This document shows positions 16,186-25,169 of a DNA stretch of 64,000 bases, in pieces. The notes under the pieces were generated by a model that saw only the letters and a list, made by a program, of their open reading frames with translations, made no database searches and was not told where the DNA came from. This stretch comes from Ornithinicoccus hortensis (GTDB lineage: Bacteria > Actinomycetota > Actinomycetes > Actinomycetales > Dermatophilaceae). Position numbers and translations under genes: made by a program. Every line of letters starts with the position of its first letter. The first letter of the stretch is position 1. The stretch lies in NCBI RefSeq assembly GCF_006716185.1, contig NZ_VFOP01000001.1, positions 1,674,001 through 1,738,000 of the forward strand, in the 5' to 3' direction.

Positions 16186-17634
16186 ATGGGGCGACGCACC
16201 GGGCTGCAGAAGGACGGTGAGGTCTGGGCGGTCTTCCGCGCCGAACTGACCCGGTGGCTGCGGGTCCGCGGGGAGAGCCGGGCGGCCCTGGCGGACTACC
16301 TCAACGCGGTGCTCGCGCCGCCGGTGGGCAAGGCGTTCACCGAGGACAAGATCAGCGCCTGGGGCCGCACGACCACGCCGTCCCTGACCGTGCTGGGTCC
16401 GGTCGGCCGGTTCCTGCGGATGAACGACGAGGGGGACGAGGAGTACGACCCCACCTACCTGCTGCGCCGGATGGGGATGCTCGAGGACCTGCCCGACCAG
16501 TCCCAGGCGGTCGAGCTCGCCTACCGCATCCAGAAGCTGATGACCCGGTTGGAACGGCTGACCGACCGGGAGCGCGGCCGGGGCCGCAGCGAGGGGACCA
16601 CCCAGGTCGTCCGGGCCGCCCTGGCCCGGGGCATCGGCGCGGCGGTGCACCCCGCGGTGGAGGGGCCCGGGATGGAGCAGGGAGACGAGGACTACCTGAT
16701 GCACGTGGGGGACCGGATCGACCTGCGCCGGGTGAGCGTGCGCACCGGCGAGCTCGAGGAGCTGACCCGCGAGGAGGTCTGGGCGCACGGGCAGGAACTG
16801 CGTGAGGCGCTGCGCTCCGCCGGGGCGGTGCAGACCCGGTCGGTGAACCCCAACGTGCGGCGCTGGTTCAACGTGGTCCCGGGCAACCAGCTCTCGCAGT
16901 GGACCATCGCCCACGTCGGTGCGCCCAGCCGCGCGCTGACCCCGCACCAGCACCCCGGGATCGCGGCGGTCGCGGTGAGTGCGCTCACCCCCGACTCGTG
17001 GGCCAGCAACGTGGCCTTCCTGGCCGGTCTGGCCCTCGGCTACGGGCACACGTCCGTCTGGAACATCGCCCGGGAGATCTCCGGGGACCCCGTCCCGCCC
17101 ATCGCGGTGCGCAACATGGTCCACGACCAGTTCCTCAGCGCCCAGACCCCGCGGCGCAGGGTGTGGTCCTTCGTCTCACCGGAGCCGCCGGCGCTGGGCC
17201 GGCACCGGTACTTCCCGTTCCGGGACGTCTCGGGTGCGCTCGAGCGCAGCGTCTGGCACTTCCGGCTGGTCGAGGACGACGAGGTGCTCCGGTTCCAGGC
17301 CCAGCGCCGACCGGGCCGGCTGAGCGACCTCCAGCGGGCCCGGGAGGAGTTCCGGGCCCGGTGCGCGGCCGAGCAGGACCGGTCCGCCGGTCACCGGGTC
17401 GTGGAGCTGCCGATCACCCGGCCGCCCGGGTCGGACGAGGGGCGGGGGCCGATGTGGACCCAGACCTTCGAGTGCGTGCGCGCCATCCTGGTGCACCTGC
17501 AGGAACACGCGGGACCGTTGGACCTCCGGGCCGTCCACCTGGCCGCGCTGGACCAGGAACCGACGATCGCACCCAGCCTGTTGCGCTGGCTCGCCGACCA
17601 CGGGACCCCCGGGGTGGCGCGCCCTCCGGACTGA
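16186..17634 (+). CDS. Unknown 482-aa protein with an N-terminal HTH-like region
   Basis: ATG at 16186 with GGGGTGAGG upstream. Residues 10-70 (TRWLRVRGESRAALADYLN, then FTEDKISAWGRTTTP) resemble an XRE-type helix-turn-helix in layout. The rest is soluble and basic, with no domain I recognise. No membrane segments. A near-palindrome TGTGGGATCTCACA lies at 16159-16172, overlapping the likely promoter/leader and possibly an autoregulatory site. Stand-alone gene, convergent with the DUF1304 gene. Confidence 0.7.
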   Translation: MGRRTGLQKDGEVWAVFRAELTRWLRVRGESRAALADYLNAVLAPPVGKAFTEDKISAWGRTTTPSLTVLGPVGRFLRMNDEGDEEYDPTYLLRRMGMLEDLPDQSQAVELAYRIQKLMTRLERLTDRERGRGRSEGTTQVVRAALARGIGAAVHPAVEGPGMEQGDEDYLMHVGDRIDLRRVSVRTGELEELTREEVWAHGQELREALRSAGAVQTRSVNPNVRRWFNVVPGNQLSQWTIAHVGAPSRALTPHQHPGIAAVAVSALTPDSWASNVAFLAGLALGYGHTSVWNIAREISGDPVPPIAVRNMVHDQFLSAQTPRRRVWSFVSPEPPALGRHRYFPFRDVSGALERSVWHFRLVEDDEVLRFQAQRRPGRLSDLQRAREEFRARCAAEQDRSAGHRVVELPITRPPGSDEGRGPMWTQTFECVRAILVHLQEHAGPLDLRAVHLAALDQEPTIAPSLLRWLADHGTPGVARPPD

Positions 17635-17664
17635 CGGTCGGCACGGCATACGGGCGGGTCCGGG

Positions 17665-18045
17665 TCAGACGAACAGGAACAGCAGGAACCCGAGGAGGGG
17701 CAGCGTGCCCTGGGTCGCCGCGGCCCGCGCATACCGGACGCCCGTGGTGAGCAGCACCGTCGCGGCCAGCGCCATCGATCCGGTGGCGAACAGCACCAGG
17801 GTGCGGCCCGCGGTCTCGTGACCGGTCAGGAAGAGGAGCAGGCCCAGGGCCGCCCCGACCCCCAGGAACAGGTTGTAGAACCCCTGGTTGTAGGCCATCG
17901 ACGCGGTCGTCTCGGCATCCTGCTGGGACCGCAGACCGAACCTGCGCCAGATCTGCGGCCGGCGCCACCACAGGCTCTCCATCACGAAGATGTAGCCGTG
18001 CAGGAGGGCGGCCAGGGCCACGAGGACGGCGGCGACGACGGTCAT
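17665..18045 (-). CDS. DUF1304 family membrane protein
   Basis: 126 aa, four predicted membrane helices. Family pattern: first helix HGYIFVMESLWW, then AYNQGFYNLFLGVGA, and last helix TQGTLPLLGFLLF. DUF1304 proteins are small membrane proteins of unknown biochemical role, often single genes. Divergent from the AI-2E transporter gene, with 82 bp between starts. Confidence 0.85.
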   Translation of the reverse strand: MTVVAAVLVALAALLHGYIFVMESLWWRRPQIWRRFGLRSQQDAETTASMAYNQGFYNLFLGVGAALGLLLFLTGHETAGRTLVLFATGSMALAATVLLTTGVRYARAAATQGTLPLLGFLLFLFV

Positions 18046-18127
18046 CTGCGGAGCATAGGCCCGCCGGTCCCGATCCTCCCACCGCTCCCGGCAGGCTCCG
18101 GGTGCCGCCGCCCGTCATGATGAGGGG

Positions 18128-19261
18128 GTGAGCAGTCCTCCCGCACAGACCACCCCGGACCCGACCCCGTCTCTCGGCCCTGGCCTCCTGCCCACCGGCG
18201 CGGCCTTCCTGGCGGTCGCCGCCGTGCTGGTGCTGGCCTTCGACGGGTTGCGTCAGGTGTCCGCGTTCGCCGCGCCGATCTTCCTCGCGCTGACACTGGT
18301 GCTGACGGTCGACCCGCTCCGGCGGTGGGCGGTGGGCCGGGGTGTGCCGCGGTGGGTGGCCACGGTGGGGATGCTGCTGCTGATGTATGCCGTGCTGCTG
18401 GCGGTGATCCTGGGGATCGGCATCGCGCTGACCCAGCTGGTGACCGTGCTGCCGCAGTACCAGGACGAGTTCGGCGACCTCTACGGCCAGGCGGTCGACC
18501 TGCTCGCGCGGTTCGGGATCGAGCTGGGCAACCTGCAGGATGTGCTGCGCGGGGTGGAGCCGGTGAGTGCGCTGCCCTTCCTCGGCCAGGTCCTCGGCGG
18601 GGTGGGGTCGGTGAGCACGGCGATCCTGTTCCTGGCCCTCGGCGTGGCCTTCCTGACCCTGGACCTGGGCGACGCCGGGCGCCGGCTGGCGTTCATCGGG
18701 CAGCGCCGCCCGGAGCTCGCCGAGGCGCTGCGCGGGTTCGCCGACCGGATCGGGCGCTACTGGGCGGTGAGCACCGTCTTCGGGCTGGCGCAGGCGGCGC
18801 TGGACGTCGTGCTGCTCTACGTCCTCGGCGTCCCGCTGCCGTTCGTGTGGGGGGTGCTGGCCTTCCTGACCGCCTACATCCCGAACATCGGGTTCGTCAT
18901 CGGGCTGGTCCCGGCGGCGCTCCTCGGCCTGTTGTCCGGCGGCGTCGGGACGATGATCGGGGTGGTCGTGGGCTACATGCTGATCAGCTTCGTCACCCAG
19001 ACCCTGATCATGCCGAAGTTCGCCGGGGACGCGGTCGGGCTGAACGTCACGACCACCTTCGTGTCACTCATCTTCTGGTCCGCGGTGATCGGACCGCTCG
19101 GCGCGCTGCTGGCGATCCCGCTGACCCTGTTCGCCAAGGCCGTGCTGATCGACTCCGACCCCCGTGCCCAGTGGCTGGGATCCTTCCTGGCGTCGAGCGA
19201 CCTGATCGAGGACCCCACGGGTCGGCAGGCCCGCCGGGAGGCGAGCGCGGCGCGGAGCTGA
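18128..19261 (+). CDS. AI-2E family (TqsA/PerM-like) membrane transporter
   Basis: 377 aa from the GTG at 18128, with a CATGAT -10-like box 7 nt upstream (leaderless pattern). Eight or so hydrophobic segments in the order of the AI-2E family. PF01594 landmarks are FLTAYIPNIGFVIGLVPAAL and the C-terminal FWSAVIGPLGALLAIPLTLF. Members export autoinducer-2, ions or other small molecules; substrate not predictable. Convergent with the CFA-type methyltransferase gene through a shared hairpin. Confidence 0.88.
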   Translation: MSSPPAQTTPDPTPSLGPGLLPTGAAFLAVAAVLVLAFDGLRQVSAFAAPIFLALTLVLTVDPLRRWAVGRGVPRWVATVGMLLLMYAVLLAVILGIGIALTQLVTVLPQYQDEFGDLYGQAVDLLARFGIELGNLQDVLRGVEPVSALPFLGQVLGGVGSVSTAILFLALGVAFLTLDLGDAGRRLAFIGQRRPELAEALRGFADRIGRYWAVSTVFGLAQAALDVVLLYVLGVPLPFVWGVLAFLTAYIPNIGFVIGLVPAALLGLLSGGVGTMIGVVVGYMLISFVTQTLIMPKFAGDAVGLNVTTTFVSLIFWSAVIGPLGALLAIPLTLFAKAVLIDSDPRAQWLGSFLASSDLIEDPTGRQARREASAARS

Positions 19262-19336
19262 CCCACGGCATACGGGCTGTGCGCCTGCTTCACCCCGGAA
19301 CCTGGCGCTTCGTCCCGGGAAGGTTCTGCTACGAAG

Positions 19337-19369
19337 TACAGGATTCTCGGGTAACCCGATAATCCTGTA
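19337..19369. terminator. Bidirectional hairpin between convergent genes
   Basis: TACAGGATT (19337-19345) pairs with AATCCTGTA (19361-19369). A further TCGGG/CCCGA pair inside closes on a TAA loop, with one C/T mismatch between the blocks. It lies between the AI-2E gene stop (19261) and the methyltransferase stop (19382), so it can serve both strands. Confidence 0.65.
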
Positions 19370-19381
19370 GCGGGGCACCGA

Positions 19382-20677
19382 CTACTCGCGGGGCTGGGCC
19401 TGCTCCTCCCAGGCGGGGCGGAGGGGGAAGCCGGAGGCGCCCTCGGCGCTGGTGCGGGAGGCGAGGACCTGGTGCAGCTGGATGTGGTTGCGCTCGAAGT
19501 TGAGCCGGGAGCCGGCCAGGTAGAGGCCCCAGAGGCGGGCGGTGCCCAGGCCGGCCTCGGCGACGGAGGCGTCCCAGTGGGCCGAGAGGTTCTCGCACCA
19601 GGCGCCGGTGGTGCGGGCGTAGTGCTCGCGCAGGTTCTCGTGGTGGCGCACCTCCAGGCCCTCGTCCTCCATCACCTGGACGATGGTGGCGGAGCCGGCC
19701 AGCTCCCCGTCGGGGAAGACGAAGCGGTTGATGAAGCCCTTGGACACCCCGGGCTTGCGGTTGGTGGGGCGGGTGATGCAGTGGTTCAGCAGCCGCCCGC
19801 CGTCGCGCAGGTGCTCGCGCAGGAAGGCGAAGTAGGCCGGGTAGTTGCCCACCCCGATGTGCTCGGTGAGGCCGATCGAGGAGATCGCGTCGAAGCCGCG
19901 CTCGGTGACGTCGCGGTAGTCGCTGTGTCGGATCTCGGCACGGTCGGCCAGGCCCTCGGCCGCGACCCGGGCGCTGCCCCAGTCGGCCTGCTCCTTGGAC
20001 AGGGTGACGCCCAGGGCGGTGACGCCGTAGTGCCGGACCGCGTGGCGCACCATGCCACCCCAGCCGCAGCCGACGTCGAGCAGCCGCATGCCCTGCTCCA
20101 GCCCGAGCTTGCGGCACACCAGGTCGTACTTGTAGGACTGCGCCTGCTCGAGGGTGGCGTCCTCCGTGGGGTAGACCGCGCAGGTGTAGGTCATCGACGG
20201 GCCGAGCAGCAGCTCGTAGAAGGCGTTGGAGACGTCGTAGTGGTGGTGGATGGCCTCGGCGTCGCGGGCCCTGCCGTGCCGGAGCCCGTGGGTCAGCCGC
20301 CGGAACGGGGACGGCGTCTCCTCGGCAGGCAGCTCCGGCAGGTGCAGCCCGGCGCTGCGGGCCAGGGCGAGCAGGTCCGGAACCTCCCGGAGGGTCGGCC
20401 GGGTCGCCGACCGGCTGCCCAACAGGAGCTTGAGCTCGGGGTAGGGGTAGCCCTCATCCATCCCGTCGATGCTGAGTTGGTCGGTCAGGTATGCCCGGGT
20501 GAGCCCGACCTCGCCGGGAGCCGAGAGCAGGTAGTTCAGCGCCCGCGGGCTCTTCAGCCGGAGCACCCGCGCGTCGGGGGAGCGGTCGCCGCCGCTCGAT
20601 CCGTCGTATGCCTCGACCCGCAGCCCGGGGACGGTGCCCAGGAAGCGGTCGAAGGCCTCACCGACCGTCATGGCCAT
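19382..20677 (-). CDS. CFA-synthase-like fatty acid methyltransferase (TmsB/BfaB type)
   Basis: 431 aa from the ATG at 20677, which has GGAGG 10 nt upstream; an ATG at 20701 is less likely. The C-terminal SAM domain has LLDVGCGWGGM, and the downstream SIGLTEHIG and FPDGEL blocks match cyclopropane-fatty-acid synthases. Mycobacterial relatives methylate C10 of oleoyl phospholipids, a first step toward 10-methylstearic (tuberculostearic) acid. The matching FAD reductase is encoded at 21785-23212 on the same strand, one gene away. Inference: the pair makes 10-methyl branched membrane lipids. Confidence 0.82.
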   Translation of the reverse strand: MAMTVGEAFDRFLGTVPGLRVEAYDGSSGGDRSPDARVLRLKSPRALNYLLSAPGEVGLTRAYLTDQLSIDGMDEGYPYPELKLLLGSRSATRPTLREVPDLLALARSAGLHLPELPAEETPSPFRRLTHGLRHGRARDAEAIHHHYDVSNAFYELLLGPSMTYTCAVYPTEDATLEQAQSYKYDLVCRKLGLEQGMRLLDVGCGWGGMVRHAVRHYGVTALGVTLSKEQADWGSARVAAEGLADRAEIRHSDYRDVTERGFDAISSIGLTEHIGVGNYPAYFAFLREHLRDGGRLLNHCITRPTNRKPGVSKGFINRFVFPDGELAGSATIVQVMEDEGLEVRHHENLREHYARTTGAWCENLSAHWDASVAEAGLGTARLWGLYLAGSRLNFERNHIQLHQVLASRTSAEGASGFPLRPAWEEQAQPRE

Positions 20678-20757
20678 CGCAGATGCACCTCCACCCCCCA
20701 TCTTGCACCCCCGCCCGTGCCGGGGTGAATCGCCCTAGCGCACCGTAGGATCCGGGG

Positions 20758-21771
20758 GTGGCCCCGCTCGACTTCTCCCCGCTCGAACGCGAGTTGACCC
20801 GCGAGGAGGGGCAGCGGTTCCGTCGTGAGGCGTCCGAGGGGGTCTACGGCGAGCGGGCCCGGGCCGAGGAGGACTCCCAGCGCGCCGGGTGCTCGTGTGC
20901 GGCCGCCGGACTCGGCCTGTTCCTGGTCGGCCTCGCCCTGGTGGGCCTGGTGGTCGTGGTGGCCCAGGGGGAGGCGGACGCGGGGTGGTTCTCGCTCTTC
21001 CTCATCGTCCCGGGTCTGGGGCTGCTCGTGGCCGCCCGGTTCCTCGGCGGGGGTCAGGACACCGGCCCCTGGGCGCGGCGGAAGCAGCTGGTGGATTTCG
21101 CCCGCGTCAACGGTCTGGGCCTGGCGCTCTTCGCGCCGCCGGCTGACCGCGAGGGGATGGTCTTCCACCAGGGACCGGAGGCCCGCGGCCGGAGGGACGT
21201 GGTGACCTGGGAGCGGGACGGTCAGGTGGTCGAGATCGGCACCGTGGAGGGGACCGGGGGACAGGGACTGGTCGACGGCTGCGGCTACCTCGAGATGGAC
21301 CTGGGAGGGCCGGTGCCGCACCTGGTGCTGGACACCGCGGCACGTCCGGCGCTCTCCCTGATGCCCCAGCAGTGGGAGGCGGAAACCCAGATCATCGAGC
21401 GCACGGGGGAGCGGCCGTTCCGGATCTACGGACCGCCCGGCGCCGAGGCCGCGGCGGCCCGGGTCTTCACCCCCGAGCTGATCGACCTGCTGAGCGACCC
21501 CGGGAGTCCCCGCTGCGCCGAGACCCGGGGCTCGACGTTGCTGGTCTACCAGTTCGTCCGCCACGACGTGCTGTCCGCCGATCAGTGGCGCCGGCACGCG
21601 CAGATCGTGGACACGGTGCTCCGCAACGAGATCCCGCCACCAGCAGCCGTGGTCGGCGCGACCATGACGCCGCGGCGGTGGGGACGGTCCCCGTGGTGGA
21701 ACTGGCTGCTGGTCCTCGTCCTGGCCGCGGGCGTGCTGGCGCTGACGGTGTCCCTGCTGCTCGCATCGTGA
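20758..21771 (+). CDS. Unknown membrane protein, 337 aa
   Basis: GTG at 20758 preceded by TAGGAT (20746-20751), a leaderless arrangement. The N-terminus is soluble and charged (about 1-45), followed by two adjacent helices (LGLFLVGLALVGLVVVV and FSLFLIVPGLGLLVAA). A cytosolic alpha/beta domain (100-300) and a single C-terminal helix near 315-335 complete it. No motif recognised. It sits between, and on the opposite strand to, the two genes of the proposed methyl-branched lipid pathway. Confidence 0.75.
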   Translation: MAPLDFSPLERELTREEGQRFRREASEGVYGERARAEEDSQRAGCSCAAAGLGLFLVGLALVGLVVVVAQGEADAGWFSLFLIVPGLGLLVAARFLGGGQDTGPWARRKQLVDFARVNGLGLALFAPPADREGMVFHQGPEARGRRDVVTWERDGQVVEIGTVEGTGGQGLVDGCGYLEMDLGGPVPHLVLDTAARPALSLMPQQWEAETQIIERTGERPFRIYGPPGAEAAAARVFTPELIDLLSDPGSPRCAETRGSTLLVYQFVRHDVLSADQWRRHAQIVDTVLRNEIPPPAAVVGATMTPRRWGRSPWWNWLLVLVLAAGVLALTVSLLLAS

Positions 21772-21784
21772 GGCCCGACAGGAG

Positions 21785-23212
21785 TCAGTGCGCGCCGACG
21801 GCCTTGTCGTAGAGGGTGGGGAAGCGACCGTCGGGGTCGTAGCGCTGCTTGACCGGCCGGTAGGCCGCGCCGCCGTAGAGCGCGTCGAAGGTCTCCTCGT
21901 CGTAGAACGCCTCGGAGTAGAGCCCCTTGTGGCCGTCCAGCTCGGTGACCTTGGCCTCGATCGCCCGGTTCACGTCGCCGTGCTCGCGGCCCGGCAGGAT
22001 CGGCACGGCCGACCAGAAGCCCACGTTGACGTAGGGCTCCCCGGGACGCATCGGGTACAGCGGCCAGGGCGAGCCGCCGTCCGCGCCGCCCCCGCCCGGC
22101 TCGCGGAGTTGCACCGGGCACAGCCAGACCGGCTCGATCGGCACCTCCGCCAGGAACCACTCCAGGAACTCCGTGGTGCGGGCCAGCGGGATCTCCACGT
22201 CCTGGATCACCCGCTCCTGCGCCGGGCGGCCCCGGCGCCGGTCGATCGCGGCCATCACCCCGTGCTGCTGCTCGAAGGCCACGATCTTCCAGTAGACGTC
22301 GCTGCGCAGGTACTTCTTGGGCCACAGCCGCCGGACCCGCGGCCGCTGCGCGCCGAACGCGCGCGAGCACCAGAACCAGTCGGTGTCCCACCGCCACAGG
22401 TAGTCGGCTACGGTGAGCACGTCCCGCCGCCGGTGCTGGATCGAGCGGTAGTAGATCTGCTGCCCGGTGTAGTCGTTCGGCCCGGGTTGCCCCTCGACCC
22501 GGTCGGCCCACCGGCCGAGCGTCAGGTAGGACTCGGTGCCCGAGAAGACCACGCCGTCCAGGAAGTCCACGGCCTGCCCGTCCCACTGCCGGGTCGCCAT
22601 CACCTCCCCGATCGCGGCGGTCACCTCGGCCAGGTGGGTGAACCGCACGTGCCGCAGCTCGACATACGGCCGGACCGGCTCGAGCTCGATGACCAGCCCC
22701 ACGGCATACCCGAGGGAGCCGTAGGAGTTGGGGAAGGCCCGGAACAGGTCGGCGTGCGGCCCGGCCGGCGTGGCGGTGACCACCTCGCCGCTGCCGGTGA
22801 GGATCTGCAGCTCACGCACCGACTCGTGCGGCAGGCCGTTGCGGAAGGAGGTGGACTCGATACCCAGGCCGGTGACCGCGCCACCGAGCGTGATGGTCTT
22901 GAGCTGCGGGACGACGAGCGGCATGTAGCCGTGGGGGAGGAGCTCGTCGACGAGCTGTTCGTATGTCGTCATGCCGGCGACGCGTGCCGTGGCCGTGCCG
23001 GTGTGGTCGGGCGGGTCGAGGGAGATGACGCCGGTGAAGGCCGAGACGTCCAGCCGGTGGGTAGCCTCGGTGCGCGGCCGGAACAGGTTGGACGTGGCCT
23101 TGGCCAGGCGCACCGGCTGGTCCGCCGGCAGCCGGGCGTAGTCCTGGGTCAGGGCCCTGACGGCGGCCTCGTGCTCGCTCGTGCGGGGGCCCGGCATCTG
23201 CGGGGTCACCAT
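21785..23212 (-). CDS. FAD-binding oxidoreductase, DHCR24-like (TmsA/BfaA type)
   Basis: 475 aa, ATG at 23212 with GGAGGT about 10 nt upstream. The FAD_binding_4 pattern is seen in VSAFTGVISLDP, VVPQLKTITLGGAVTGLGIES and NSYGSLGYAVGLVIELEP. The C-terminal half resembles 24-dehydrocholesterol reductase. In actinobacteria such enzymes reduce the 10-methylene fatty acyl intermediate made by a CFA-like methyltransferase, which is encoded 1.1 kb downstream here. Another FAD or flavin oxidase role is possible. Confidence 0.82.
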   Translation of the reverse strand: MVTPQMPGPRTSEHEAAVRALTQDYARLPADQPVRLAKATSNLFRPRTEATHRLDVSAFTGVISLDPPDHTGTATARVAGMTTYEQLVDELLPHGYMPLVVPQLKTITLGGAVTGLGIESTSFRNGLPHESVRELQILTGSGEVVTATPAGPHADLFRAFPNSYGSLGYAVGLVIELEPVRPYVELRHVRFTHLAEVTAAIGEVMATRQWDGQAVDFLDGVVFSGTESYLTLGRWADRVEGQPGPNDYTGQQIYYRSIQHRRRDVLTVADYLWRWDTDWFWCSRAFGAQRPRVRRLWPKKYLRSDVYWKIVAFEQQHGVMAAIDRRRGRPAQERVIQDVEIPLARTTEFLEWFLAEVPIEPVWLCPVQLREPGGGGADGGSPWPLYPMRPGEPYVNVGFWSAVPILPGREHGDVNRAIEAKVTELDGHKGLYSEAFYDEETFDALYGGAAYRPVKQRYDPDGRFPTLYDKAVGAH

Positions 23213-23389
23213 CCCGGAACCACCTCCGGTCCCCATCCTGCCCTCCTGCACCGGCCGGGCCAAGGGATCAGGCAGCCACCATCCGGCGAGTCGGGGTGGA
23301 ACCGGACGCCGCCCGACGCGCGCGGTTAAACCCGTGGCGGGTCCGTGCCGTCGCCGTCTACCGTCACGGACCTGAGGAGAGGAGTCCGC

Positions 23390-24135
23390 GTGGACCTGCC
23401 CCGCATCTTCGGCATCCGGGAGTCCAGCCACCGGATCCTGGACCCGTTCACCCCCGCGAAGCTGGCCGCGCTCGGGGAGGCCCTGCACCTCTCGCCGGGC
23501 AGCCGCGTGCTGGACCTGGCCTGCGGGAAGGGGGAGTTGCTCTGCACCTGGGCGCGGGACCACGACATCGTCGGGACCGGGGTGGACATCAGCACCGACT
23601 TCGTCGCCGCAGCACGGGAGCGTGCCGCGGACCTTGGGGTGAATGGGCAGGTGGCCTTCGTGCACGGCGACGCGGCGGGCTACGTCGCGCCGGAGCCGGT
23701 GGACGTGGCCGCGTGCTGCGGTGCCACCTGGATCGGAGGTGGCGTGCCGGGCACCCTCGAACTCTTGGCCGCAGCCTGCGCCCCGGGGGTGTGGCGCTGG
23801 TGGGCGAGCCCTACTGGCGGCGGGAGCCGGAGGACGAGGCGACCTTGGCGGGGTGTCACGCCACGTCGGTCGAGGACTTCCGGACCCTGCCGGGGCTCGT
23901 CGGCCTGTTCGGTGAACTCGGGTGGGACCTGGTCGAGATGGTGTTGGCCGACCAGGACAGCTGGGACCGCTACGTCGCCGCCCAGTGGTGGAACCTGCGT
24001 GCCTGGCTGGACGCCAACCCCGGCGACGAACTGGCTGCTGAGGTGCGCGACGAACTGGACCGGGCTCCCCTACAGCACGTGACCTATCAGCGGGAGTTCC
24101 TCGGCTGGGGGGCCTTCGCGCTGATCCGTCGCTGA
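23390..24135 (+). pseudogene. Class I SAM-dependent methyltransferase, frameshifted
   Basis: GTG at 23390 has GAGAGGAG upstream. The frame encodes a methyltransferase start with VLDLACGKGELL and GTGVDIS, to about residue 135. At the homopolymer CCCCGGGGG (23781-23789) the reading frame switches: the remaining product (VALVGEPYW to FLGWGAFALIRR) continues in another frame to a stop at 24133-24135. One base appears to be missing. Whether this is a true mutation or a sequencing error in the GC run cannot be decided here. The 3' end overlaps the convergent EamA gene by 49 bp. Confidence 0.8.
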
Positions 24136-25088
24136 CCAGCCCGCCCCGCCGGGCCGCGCCGCCCGCCACGCAGCCGGCTGACCGCGACCCCGACCAGGCA
24201 CAGCGACCCGCCGACCATGCCGTGGACGGTGGGTACCTCGGCCAGCAGGGCCCAGGACAGGAGCACGGCGATCGCCGGGACCAGGTAGCTGCTCAGGCTC
24301 AGCCGTGCCGCGTCGACCCGGCGCAGCGCGTAGGCCCAGAGGCTGAACGCCACGGCCGTGGAGAAGACCCCCATGTAGACCGCGGCCAGGACCGCCCCCG
24401 TGGGCGCCGCGGCGACCTCGACGACGGTCGAGGGGACGTAGAACACCAGGGCGACGGAGCCGAGCGCGGTGCCCCACCAGGTCGCGGACAGGGGGTCGAT
24501 GGTGCGCAGCGCGCCCTTCTGCAGGAGCACGCCGGCGGCGTAGAGGGTCGCGGCGAGCAGGCCGAGCAGCACCCCGGTCAGGTCGCGCTGCGTGTCCTCC
24601 GCGCCCAGCGCGATGATCCCCACGCCGGAGAAGGCGACGACCAGCCCGGCGACCAGGGGCACGGTGAAGCCGGCGCGCTGCACGAAGCCGACCCAGAGCG
24701 TCACCAGGATGGGCGCCACGTTGACCAGCATGGCCGCGGTGCCGGCGTCCAGGTGGTGCTCGGCGGCGTTGAGCACCACCGAGTAGAGGGCCATCCACAG
24801 CGCGGCATAGCTGCCGACCAGCAGCCACCCCCGGCCCCGCGGCACCGCCAGACCGCGACGGAGCACGAACGGGGCCAGCACCGCGGTCGCGACGACGACG
24901 CGGATGAGGGCGAGCGGTCCGGGGGAGAGGTGCGGGCCGACATACCGGATGGCGACGAAGGAAGATGCCCAGAAGGTCATCGTCACCAGCACCGCCAGGA
25001 CCGCCAGGAGACCGGCGCGGGAGCCCGACGACGCGCCGGGCCGGGTGTCGGCGGCAGGTGGTGGCTGCGGGAGGGCAGTGCTGGCCAT
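24087..25088 (-). CDS. EamA/DMT-family transporter
   Basis: 333 aa with ten predicted helices in two five-helix EamA repeats (FWASSFVAIRYVGPHLSPG in the first; FSTAVAFSLWAYALRRVDAA in the second). DMT proteins of this kind export amino acids or metabolites. Divergent from a LysR gene with 81 bp between starts, so it is the likely target of that regulator. A Lys/Arg-rich tail ends inside the convergent methyltransferase gene. Confidence 0.87.
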   Translation of the reverse strand: MASTALPQPPPAADTRPGASSGSRAGLLAVLAVLVTMTFWASSFVAIRYVGPHLSPGPLALIRVVVATAVLAPFVLRRGLAVPRGRGWLLVGSYAALWMALYSVVLNAAEHHLDAGTAAMLVNVAPILVTLWVGFVQRAGFTVPLVAGLVVAFSGVGIIALGAEDTQRDLTGVLLGLLAATLYAAGVLLQKGALRTIDPLSATWWGTALGSVALVFYVPSTVVEVAAAPTGAVLAAVYMGVFSTAVAFSLWAYALRRVDAARLSLSSYLVPAIAVLLSWALLAEVPTVHGMVGGSLCLVGVAVSRLRGGRRGPAGRAGQRRISAKAPQPRNSR

Positions 25089-25108
25089 GGGTCAAGCCTG
25101 CGGGGCAG

Positions 25109-25153
25109 AACGCGTAAGCACAAGCGAATCTTTCTTCACGAAACTTAAGCGTT
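25109..25153. promoter_or_regulatory. Inverted repeat, candidate LysR operator between divergent genes
   Basis: AACGCGTAAGC (25109-25119) and ACTTAAGCGTT (25143-25153) are inverted copies, 9 of 11 positions matching, 23 bp apart, in an AT-rich island. LysR regulators commonly bind such dyads. TAGTAT (25158-25163) lies 6 nt before the LysR ATG, giving a leaderless promoter next to the right arm, which suits autorepression. Confidence 0.5.
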
Positions 25154-25169
25154 ACTGTAGTATCGGGGG

